DNA of 35,241 nt from positions 33,267-68,507 of the forward strand of contig DKIV01000028.1 of NCBI GenBank assembly GCA_002454425.1. Reading direction: 5' to 3'. A program made the position numbers and the translations under genes. The notes under the pieces are model-generated. The model did no database searches, was not told the origin of the DNA, and was given only the letters and a program-made list of their open reading frames with translations. Shown here piece by piece: positions 1 to 7,368 of the stretch. Each line of letters starts with the position of its first letter. Within the stretch, counting starts at the first letter, position 1. The DNA is from Sphingobacteriaceae bacterium UBA6709. Its GTDB lineage: Bacteria > Bacteroidota > Bacteroidia > Sphingobacteriales > Sphingobacteriaceae.

Positions 1-569
1 GAACCAGGTGGGTAGCAAGGGACAGGAAAGGGTGGCCAGGTGTGTGACCGGCGCAGGCGTAGTTCGGGTGCTTTGATGTGACAGTATGCGACATCGCGAG
101 ACACGCTCACATCCCTGCTGACAGACAGGGTGAGCCGTTGCCGGGCCGGTTTCGGGAACTGAATATACGGGTTTTGGTGAGAGGGAATGGGTGGGGAAAT
201 GAAGAGTTAAGTATTTGAAGGACATGGTCTTGACGGGTGAAAATGATTGTTTCATCTTTGTTCTGTCAGCGCTGCGTACCGGTACCCACTGTAGCTGGTC
301 TGACAACTCCGAAGGCGCCGGGAGGGTTCAGGCGGTATGAGAATTAAATTCTAGGTGATGGTGGAAATTTCAAATTGCGCGAAAGATGTTTTGCCGGAAC
401 GGTAGTCGACGCGTTGCTCTGACATTAACATCCTTTGGCGCGTGGTTTCGCCCGGCGAAATGGGGGCTTGGCGCTTGTAAAGCCGGTATCTTGCGAAAGC
501 CGGAATGAGCTTAATGGTGATATAACACTTCGCTGAAACTGGCTTATATTTTATTTGCTATGTTTGTAT
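1..569. other. Left-end region without a credible gene
   Basis: I find no RNA gene and no convincing coding frame here. The sequence is richer in G and C than the promoter regions further right. An imperfect hairpin is visible at 105-135 (GCTCAC-AT-CCCTG against CAGGG-T-GAGC). One minus-strand frame stays open from an ATG at 223-225 to base 1, but its translation is rich in Pro, Thr, Cys and His and resembles no family I know. The region could be intergenic sequence or an eroded gene. Confidence 0.4.
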
Positions 570-1040
570 ATGCAACATTCAGATAAGGCGCGCATTTGGA
601 TATTCCAGGCAAATAGGAAACTCTCGCCAGCCGAGGAAACTCAGATAAGTAAGATACTTGAAGACTTTAGCAGCTCCTGGGATGCCCATGGTAAGAAGCT
701 GGCTTCGCATGTAGAACTGAGACATCATCGTTTTATTATTATCAGTGCCGACGAGGATATTACTCAGGCCAGCGGCTGTTCTATAGATAAACTTTCAGGT
801 GTCATCAGGAAGATTGAAGACGAATATCAGCTGGATCTGTTCAACCGCTTTAACATGGCCTATAGAGACGAGTCTGATATTGTATCATGTAGCAAAGAAG
901 AATTTGCCAAGCTTGTTAAGGCGGGAGATATTACCGCTGATACCACGGTGTTCAATAATACCATTGGCCACCGCGGGCAATTGAGCACAGAGTGGGAAGT
1001 GCCGTTCAGTAAAAGTTGGCACCGGTCTTACTTTTCCTGA
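570..1040 (+). CDS. Conserved hypothetical protein, about 156 aa
   Basis: A small soluble protein with no signal peptide or membrane segment. It belongs to a family common in Bacteroidota genomes that databases often label 'ABC transporter ATPase', although I see no Walker A or ABC signature motif, so that label is not supported. The start at ATG 570 is preferred. A TTG five codons upstream is also in frame, but homologues in memory begin near the MQ-S-KARIWIF segment. Its end overlaps the end of the converging mtgA gene by 13 bases (1028-1040). Function unknown. Confidence 0.7.
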   Translation: MQHSDKARIWIFQANRKLSPAEETQISKILEDFSSSWDAHGKKLASHVELRHHRFIIISADEDITQASGCSIDKLSGVIRKIEDEYQLDLFNRFNMAYRDESDIVSCSKEEFAKLVKAGDITADTTVFNNTIGHRGQLSTEWEVPFSKSWHRSYFS

Positions 1041-1762
1041 AAAGGTTCCTTGCGCACGATGCGCATGTTCTTTCTTATCAGAGCTGCTTTTCTTAATATA
1101 TACGGGGTGGGTGTCGCCGGGCTCCATTTTCTTGGGTTGGGCAATACTGCAATAAGCAGACTTGCCTGACGCTTGGTAAGCTTGTCCGCGGAATGATCGA
1201 AGTATTCCTTACAGGCGGCCTCCGCGCCATAAATACCATCACCCATTTCAATAACATTCAGGTACACCTCCAGAATGCGTTCCTTAGACCATAAAAGTTC
1301 AATAAGTACGGTGAAATATGCTTCGAAAGCCTTTCGTATATATGAACGTCCGGGCCATAAGAATACGTTTTTGGCTGTCTGCTGACTGATCGTGCTTCCG
1401 CCGCGCAGGGGTTTTCCCTCGTGGTTTCGCAGATAGGCTTTTTGTATTGCATTGGCATCAAAGCCGTAATGATGCATAAATCCGGCATCTTCGCCGCCGA
1501 TAGCGGCATATTTAAGGTTGTTTGAAAGCTCATCAAAGGAACGCCATTCACGTTCTGCTTTCCAGGTTTTACCTTCCGCTTTACGTTCAAATCCTCGTTG
1601 AATCATAAGCCAGGTAACTGGCGGATTGATGAATCGGCACAGTAAAACCCAAAGAATCGTTATTGCGAAAAAGCAAACCAATACCTTCTTTACGATCTTT
1701 AACGGTGAGCCCAGTCCTTTAGAAGATTTTTTCTTTTTTGTCGTTGAATTGCGTAATGACAT
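1028..1762 (-). CDS. mtgA: Monofunctional peptidoglycan glycosyltransferase
   Basis: This GT51 enzyme polymerises lipid II into glycan strands at the periplasmic face of the inner membrane, without a transpeptidase domain. Residues 1-20 are a basic cytoplasmic tail. One membrane anchor lies at about residues 25-44. The GT51 signatures are clear: EDAGFMHHYGFD at 91-102, with E91 the expected catalytic base, then GGSTISQQ at 121-128, then KNVFLWPGRSYIRK and the WSKERILEVYLNVIEMGDGIYG block at about 158-179. The length of 244 aa is normal for MtgA and there is no penicillin-binding domain. It converges on the preceding hypothetical gene with overlapping 3' ends and no terminator between them, so the two messages are likely complementary at their ends. 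Confidence 0.93.
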   Translation of the reverse strand: MSLRNSTTKKKKSSKGLGSPLKIVKKVLVCFFAITILWVLLCRFINPPVTWLMIQRGFERKAEGKTWKAEREWRSFDELSNNLKYAAIGGEDAGFMHHYGFDANAIQKAYLRNHEGKPLRGGSTISQQTAKNVFLWPGRSYIRKAFEAYFTVLIELLWSKERILEVYLNVIEMGDGIYGAEAACKEYFDHSADKLTKRQASLLIAVLPNPRKWSPATPTPYILRKAALIRKNMRIVRKEPFQEK

Positions 1763-1962
1763 ACCGGGCGCAAACTTAGATATTTTTTGTAATCAGACAG
1801 CTCTATTCTTCAGATTTATACTGAATCATCAGTAAAGATAAATCACAGCATGTGATATGCAATCTGGGCTCCTCTGCCAGGGCTGTTAGAGGCGAGAGGC
1901 AATTGAAAATCATTTTTTGCAGTTATTATGTCATTATCTGTATGAAGGTGATGCCAACGTTT

Positions 1963-2055
1963 GCTTAGGTTTGTTCTAAGCCTGTTCTAAACGAAAACAA
2001 AGATCAATAAACCTAGGGCTTACCAAACTAAAATCTATTGCTAACGATTACCAAA
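1963..2055 (+). repeat. Short operator-like repeats before susC
   Basis: Three arrangements are visible. TGTTCTAA occurs at 1972-1979 and again at 1983-1990, exactly 11 bases apart, so both copies face the same side of the helix. GCTTAG (1963-1968) and CTAAGC (1976-1981) form a small dyad overlapping the first copy. TTACCAAA occurs at 2020-2027 and 2048-2055. Such arrays fit binding sites of a local regulator, with the AraC protein encoded at 13913-14809 the obvious candidate. That link is inference. Confidence 0.35.
1966..1973 (+). promoter_or_regulatory. Candidate -7 promoter element for the first susC
   Basis: TAGGTTTG matches the Bacteroidota -7 consensus TAnnTTTG exactly. It sits in the control region between the divergent mtgA and susC genes. 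An 11-base string including it, TAGGTTTGTTC, recurs before the GH2 gene at 16652-16662. No clear -33 TTTG is found at the usual spacing. Transcription from here would give an mRNA leader of about 315 bases, which is long, so a second promoter nearer the gene is possible. Confidence 0.4.
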
Positions 2056-2229
2056 TTCCTGAAAGTATGTTAAATCTTCAAACGCTGTACTATCCTCTTA
2101 TTTTTCCGATATGCCTTTATTCCTCGCCGCCTGATTTGTATTCTGTCAAGGAAATTCTTCCGGATTGCAAAGCGCTGCCCTCGTGTAGCTAATTGCTGAG
2201 CTTCTTCCTTCGCCTTAGAATTTTTATAC

Positions 2230-2251
2230 CCGACTATGAAGTATAGTTCGG
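2230..2251 (+). promoter_or_regulatory. Hairpin in the susC leader
   Basis: CCGACTAT (2230-2237) can pair with ATAGTTCGG (2243-2251) with one bulged base and a five-base loop, 44 bases before the susC start codon. It is not followed by a T tract, so it is not a simple terminator. It could influence leader stability or translation. Confidence 0.3.
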
Positions 2252-2294
2252 TAGCAACCTGCTTCTTACTGTATCATTTTAACCTAATCAGCAT

Positions 2295-5200
2295 ATGAAA
2301 ACTAACAAGTTTACTTTTAAAATACTTGCATGTCTGACCTTGTTTTCTCTACTTATTGTCGAGCTGTTCGCGCAAACAACAATAAGGGTCAGCGGCAAAG
2401 TTACCGACACGAAAGGTGAGGCCTTACCGGGCGTCTCGGTTCTGGTCGCGGGTATTAAACAAGGTACCCAAACTGATGTGAATGGCAATTACGCATTAAC
2501 GGTAAGTCCCGGAGCCAGCTTGCGTTTCACATTTGTAGGGTATACCACGCAACTGGTAAAGGTTAATGACCGAACGAAGATCAACGTAACCCTAAGTGAC
2601 GCGGTAAACATGCTCGATGAGTTGGTCGTTATTGGTTATGGCACGGCAAAAAAACGCGATCTGACAGGAGCCACAGCTTCCGTAAGTGGCGATAACATCA
2701 GGCAGGTTCCTGTAACCACAGCTGCGCAGGCAATTACGGGAAAGGTTGCCGGGGTAAATGTCGTAACCACCAGCGGAGCACCGGGAGCATCGATAAATAT
2801 CACTGTCCGGGGAGGTACTTCTATCACTCAGGGTACCGGTCCTCTATATATTGTCGATGGCTTCCAGATGGATGATGGTTTGCGGAATATAGATATCAAT
2901 GACATTGAGACCATCGACGTGATGAAAGACGCTTCAGCTACCGCAATCTATGGCGCCCGCGGTTCTAACGGGGTAATTCTCGTTACTACAAAGTCGGGGA
3001 AAAGTGGTAAGACACAGGTTAACTACAACGGCTATGTAAGTATGGAGCGGCTTGGTCAAAAGCTGAAGTTACTGGGCGTGGAAGATTATGTGAAGTATCA
3101 GTATGAGTTGCAGGCATTGGCGGGCAAGGAAGAGCTTTGGGCTTCTATGTTTGGAGGTTCTATCACTGACCCTGATTTCTTTTCGGGTGCCTATACCCGG
3201 ATTGGTCGCGACTACGGCAGCAGGCCCGGCGTCGACTGGCAGGATGTGGTTTTTGGAGGCGAAGCACTCATGCAGTCGCATAATGTAAGTATTAATGGGG
3301 GGACAGAGAAAACCAAGTTTATATTGAGCTTTAACACTACCGGGCAGGACGGTATTGTTGATAAATCGGGGTATAAACGTTATAACGTTCGCTCTAAGAT
3401 CAACCATGAGATTACTAAAGGCATCAGGGTCGACTTCAACTCCAATTATAATTACACCCGACTGGACGGAGGCGGATCGCTGGGAGGAATGTTGAAAATG
3501 ACAGCCTTACAACCGGTTACCGGGGGCGTTCGGTACTCTAATGATCAGCTGATAAACTCTGACATCGGCACCGATCTTTCCGAGATCGATTCACAATACG
3601 ATATTTTCAATCCTTTGATAACCAATGATGCCCGCACGCAAAATAAGTACACACGTCAGCTGATTGCCAATGCGGGTGCAGAGTTCGATATTCTTCGCGA
3701 TCTTACCTTCAGATCAGCAGGAAGCTATACCTGGCAACAGGTGAGGGACGATTTTTTTGACGATGGGCGTACGCGCACAGCTCAGAATAATGGAGGTCCT
3801 TTTGGAAGCAGGGATAATAGTGAGAAGTATACCTATCAGCTTACCAACACCTTATCCTATAGAAAGACCTTAGGTAAAAAGCATAGTCTGAACGCTGTGC
3901 TAGGGCAGGAAACGTATTACTCAGAGTCCATGAAGCTCGACAATCAGTACTATCGCTTTCCGGAAAATAACTTTGGCCTTAACAATGTTCAGATGGCGGA
4001 AACGGTATTCTCTTATTCCTCGGGAAAAAACCGCTACGGTATTGTTTCTGTCTTTGGTCGCGCCATGTATAATTATAGTGACCGGTATTTGCTGACCGCT
4101 ACCTTGCGTGGCGATGGTGTGTCCAAATTCGCAAGAGGAAACCAATGGGGATTTCTTCCTTCAGTATCGGGAGCATGGAGAATATCTGAAGAAAGTTTTA
4201 TGAAGGGGATTTCGGCCATTAATAATCTTAAGTTACGTGTTGGATATGGGGTTACAGGCAATTGTGATATTGATGACAATATGTACGCTACCGATTATGG
4301 ATCTACCAAAATAGCTATTGGTGGTGCGCAGGAAAACGCGCTCTCCCCGGGCGATGTTTTAGGCAATCAGGAGCTGGTATGGGAGAAGACAAAATCTACG
4401 AATATTGGTCTTGATATTTCTCTGTTAAAAAGCAGGATCAATCTTACCGCGGATTACTACAATCAGGAGTCGAGTAACCTGCTAATAAAAAATAGAATCC
4501 CGGTATCAACAGGATATTCATATCAGTTCCAAAATATCGGAGCGATCAGGAACCGGGGTTTTGAATTTGTACTTAACACACGCAACATTAACGGACGCAA
4601 CTTTACCTGGTCTACTGATTTTAATATTTCCTTTAACCGATCAAAGGTGCTGTCGCTGTATGGCAATGAGGGCGATTATTTTATCCAGACCTATGATTCG
4701 CGTATCAGCTTCCTTATCCAGGCAGGAAGTCCGTTGGGGCAATTTTATGGATATAACTATGACGGCGTGTATACTACAGACGACTTTAATCAAAATGACG
4801 CCGGGGGATATACGCTCAAGGACGGGCTTCCTTACCTAAAGGGTAGCAGCCGCGCGAATATCAAGCCTGGCGATGTTAAATACAGATCTACGGTTGGTGA
4901 AACAGACGGTAAGGGCAATCCTGTATGGTCTACCAATGACCGCGCTGTAATTGGTCGCGCGGAGCCCCTATACACCGGTGGTATGAACAATACATTTATG
5001 TATAAGGGGTTTGATTTATCGGTGTTCATGAACTTTAGTTACGGCAATAAAGTGTTCAATATGAATACGCAGCGTTTTATGGGGCCATATCTTGCTAATC
5101 AGAATTCATTGGCACCCATGGCTGATCGATTTGTGCTTATTGATCCAAGTACAGGGCGCGAAGCCACGGATCTTAATCGGCTGAGCGAGATTAATCCTGA

Positions 5201-5528
5201 CCAGTACTCAAAGAAGAAGGTATGGAGCCTTAATTCGGTGAACAAGATCGCCATCAGTGATCCTCTCGATTACTATCTTGAAGACGGCTCTTTTCTTCGT
5301 TTGAATACCATTACGCTGGGATATACGCTCCCGCAACGGCTTAGTCGCAAGGTATTCATCAGTAAGGCAAGGTTTTATACTACACTAAATAACCTGCATA
5401 CGTTTACCTCCTATACGGGATATGATCCCGAGGTGTCAGCCACGTCAAGTTCTCTGACAAAGGGTATTGACAGCTCCGCGTATCCGCGGGCAAAGAGTGT
5501 TGTTTTTGGCGTTAACCTTACATTTTAG
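2295..5528 (+). CDS. SusC/RagA-family TonB-dependent outer-membrane transporter
   Basis: This is a 22-strand outer-membrane transporter that imports glycan fragments using TonB energy, paired with the SusD lipoprotein next to it. Signal peptide residues 1-27 end at FAQ. A carboxypeptidase-regulatory-like domain spans about 30-102, followed by the SusC signature LDELVVIGYG (107-116) that includes the TonB-box region. The plug domain follows at about 120-235, with the typical PLYIVDG and MKDASATAIYGARGSNGVILVTTKSG segments, and the barrel runs to the C-terminal aromatic residue of GVNLTF. The 1077 aa length is usual. There is no N-terminal STN domain and no adjacent sigma/FecR pair, so regulation is probably by the local AraC protein. 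The product leads an operon with the SusD, lyase and six-hairpin genes (gaps 24, 1 and 22 bases). Confidence 0.95.
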   Translation: MKTNKFTFKILACLTLFSLLIVELFAQTTIRVSGKVTDTKGEALPGVSVLVAGIKQGTQTDVNGNYALTVSPGASLRFTFVGYTTQLVKVNDRTKINVTLSDAVNMLDELVVIGYGTAKKRDLTGATASVSGDNIRQVPVTTAAQAITGKVAGVNVVTTSGAPGASINITVRGGTSITQGTGPLYIVDGFQMDDGLRNIDINDIETIDVMKDASATAIYGARGSNGVILVTTKSGKSGKTQVNYNGYVSMERLGQKLKLLGVEDYVKYQYELQALAGKEELWASMFGGSITDPDFFSGAYTRIGRDYGSRPGVDWQDVVFGGEALMQSHNVSINGGTEKTKFILSFNTTGQDGIVDKSGYKRYNVRSKINHEITKGIRVDFNSNYNYTRLDGGGSLGGMLKMTALQPVTGGVRYSNDQLINSDIGTDLSEIDSQYDIFNPLITNDARTQNKYTRQLIANAGAEFDILRDLTFRSAGSYTWQQVRDDFFDDGRTRTAQNNGGPFGSRDNSEKYTYQLTNTLSYRKTLGKKHSLNAVLGQETYYSESMKLDNQYYRFPENNFGLNNVQMAETVFSYSSGKNRYGIVSVFGRAMYNYSDRYLLTATLRGDGVSKFARGNQWGFLPSVSGAWRISEESFMKGISAINNLKLRVGYGVTGNCDIDDNMYATDYGSTKIAIGGAQENALSPGDVLGNQELVWEKTKSTNIGLDISLLKSRINLTADYYNQESSNLLIKNRIPVSTGYSYQFQNIGAIRNRGFEFVLNTRNINGRNFTWSTDFNISFNRSKVLSLYGNEGDYFIQTYDSRISFLIQAGSPLGQFYGYNYDGVYTTDDFNQNDAGGYTLKDGLPYLKGSSRANIKPGDVKYRSTVGETDGKGNPVWSTNDRAVIGRAEPLYTGGMNNTFMYKGFDLSVFMNFSYGNKVFNMNTQRFMGPYLANQNSLAPMADRFVLIDPSTGREATDLNRLSEINPDQYSKKKVWSLNSVNKIAISDPLDYYLEDGSFLRLNTITLGYTLPQRLSRKVFISKARFYTTLNNLHTFTSYTGYDPEVSATSSSLTKGIDSSAYPRAKSVVFGVNLTF

Positions 5529-5552
5529 TTTCATCCTTAAATTTTGACAGAT

Positions 5553-7367
5553 ATGAAAACTTCAGGATATATATCTATTGTATTCTTATTAATGGCATTT
5601 GTTTCGTGCCAGAAGTGGCTTGAGATGCCTTCACAGACAAAATTTAACAGTGAAACTGTTTTTGAGTCTATTCCCCGGGCGGAGATGGCGGTGTTGGGGG
5701 TGTACAGTCAGACCTTTAATCGAGAGTTGTATTACCAGCTTGGCATGGGAACCGATGCCTGCATCTCTACGGAAAGCGAGACCAACTCCAAGAATCAAAT
5801 GTCTAATTACGTATATACCACTTCTAATATTCCGACTTCAACATATAAAGCGATGTACGCGGGCATTGAGTACGCGAACATATGCATTAAGAAGTTGAGT
5901 AATATGAAGGGCGAAAGTGAGGCCGAGACGAAGAAGCTCAATATGCTTATCGGGGAGTGTTATGCTATTCGTGCTATGAACTACCTGAATTTGGTGCGTT
6001 TCTTTGGGGATGTGCCCTATCCGACTGTTCCCATTGCTGATGCTGAGAGTTTTTCATCGTCACGTGTAAGCAGAGATGTGGTGCTGGACGGATGTGTAGG
6101 CGATTTGCAAAAGGCTATAGAGCTGTTGCCTTGGTATAGCGAACATCTGATTGATAGTCCGGAACGTATATCAAAGAATGCCGCCTACGGTATCCTTGCC
6201 CGTGTATGTCTGTACGCCTCGGGCTACTCGCTGCGCTGGGATCTCAACAGCTTTTCGCCAGCATCAGTAAGTCTCTCCCGCCGACCAGATCAGGCACGCA
6301 TCACGGAGTTGCTGAATATTGCGGTGACAGCATGCCGGGAGCTTATAGGAAAAGGTGAAAATCAGTTGCTGCCCTCATACGAAACAGTGTTCCGTGATCT
6401 GGTAAATGGAAGATACAATGCTGAATCTATATTTGAATATGGTCAGTACGGTCCGGATGTAAATGAGTCTTCTATCGGATATACCAACGGTATATACGCG
6501 CATACGCTGTCAATATACGGAAAAGGAGGCCCGCAGATGCATGTCCTGCCTACCTATTGGTACGACTTTGAAGCCGGAGACCTACGTCGGGATGTGGCTA
6601 TTTGCAATTACGGAATCACTTCGGATAATACTCGTCAGATGAGCGCTTATACCGGCTGTACTATTGGGAAGTTTAGAATGACCTGGAAAGCCGGCCTTGG
6701 TACTGCTATCAACAAAAGAGATATCAACTGGCCATGGTTGCGTTATTCGGATGTGTTATTGATGTATGCCGAGGCGTTAAATGAGATTAATCAGGGTGCC
6801 AGCAGCGACGCTGTTGATGCGATCAGGCAGGTAAGAGCAAGAGCCTTCGGTGGTAATATGAGCGGGGTTGGCAACATTCCGACCGGGTATCAGGAGTTTA
6901 GACAACTGATCATTGACGAACGGTCACGCGAGCTTGCTTTTGAAGGCTGGCGACGTACGGATCTGGTGCGCTGGGGGATCCTGTTTGAGACACTGAGTCA
7001 GACCAAACAGCGTGTTATCGATATGGCTAATCGCACGGGCAGATATGCCGGTATTGACCTGTTCAGAGCATATAAGAAGGAAAAAGCTACAGGCTTCGCT
7101 GATGGTGCTGTAACTGTTCCTTTCATCGGCTATGCATCTGAACCTGACGCGGCGGAAAAAAAGCGCCTTAGCGATCAGGGCTACACCTTGCTCGATATGA
7201 CGAGCACTACCAGCCTCTCCAATGGAGTGGTGCTCTCCGCAAATGCACCCTGGATTGTAAGTCTCTTCAGGGGCCTTGAAAAGAATAAGGTGGAAGTGCT
7301 GCCACTAAATACTACCACCATTGACGATAACCCTGGTTTGAAAGGCCAGCAGCATCCCCTATATTAA
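5553..7367 (+). CDS. SusD/RagB-family glycan-binding lipoprotein
   Basis: This is the surface lipoprotein that caps the SusC barrel and captures oligosaccharide. The ATG at 5553 is preferred over an in-frame TTG at 5544 because it starts directly with MKTSGYISIV, a hydrophobic signal ending in the lipobox FVSC. The mature protein begins CQKWLEMP. TPR-like helical regions typical of SusD follow, including the NAAYGILARVCLYASG helix and the C-terminal RQVRARAFGG and DERSRELAFEGWRRTDLVRWG block that marks RagB/SusD proteins. At 604 aa it is on the long side of the usual range. It ends one base before the next gene's ATG (TAA-G-ATG), so translation is probably coupled to the lyase gene. Confidence 0.94.
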   Translation: MKTSGYISIVFLLMAFVSCQKWLEMPSQTKFNSETVFESIPRAEMAVLGVYSQTFNRELYYQLGMGTDACISTESETNSKNQMSNYVYTTSNIPTSTYKAMYAGIEYANICIKKLSNMKGESEAETKKLNMLIGECYAIRAMNYLNLVRFFGDVPYPTVPIADAESFSSSRVSRDVVLDGCVGDLQKAIELLPWYSEHLIDSPERISKNAAYGILARVCLYASGYSLRWDLNSFSPASVSLSRRPDQARITELLNIAVTACRELIGKGENQLLPSYETVFRDLVNGRYNAESIFEYGQYGPDVNESSIGYTNGIYAHTLSIYGKGGPQMHVLPTYWYDFEAGDLRRDVAICNYGITSDNTRQMSAYTGCTIGKFRMTWKAGLGTAINKRDINWPWLRYSDVLLMYAEALNEINQGASSDAVDAIRQVRARAFGGNMSGVGNIPTGYQEFRQLIIDERSRELAFEGWRRTDLVRWGILFETLSQTKQRVIDMANRTGRYAGIDLFRAYKKEKATGFADGAVTVPFIGYASEPDAAEKKRLSDQGYTLLDMTSTTSLSNGVVLSANAPWIVSLFRGLEKNKVEVLPLNTTTIDDNPGLKGQQHPLY

Positions 7368-7368
7368 G

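Noticed and set aside
1..225. Minus-strand frame open from ATG at 223-225 to the window edge
   Set aside because: The 75-residue translation is dominated by Pro, Thr, Ser, His and Cys, matches nothing I know, and has no promoter or neighbour to support it.
559..566. TATGTTTG, an exact -7 type box
   Set aside because: It lies only three bases before ATG 570, so transcription would begin inside the gene and no later start codon is suitable. Probably a chance match.
1771..1778. Minus-strand TAAGTTTG as the mtgA promoter
   Set aside because: It would place the transcript start about two bases from the mtgA start codon, with no -33 box. Not supported.
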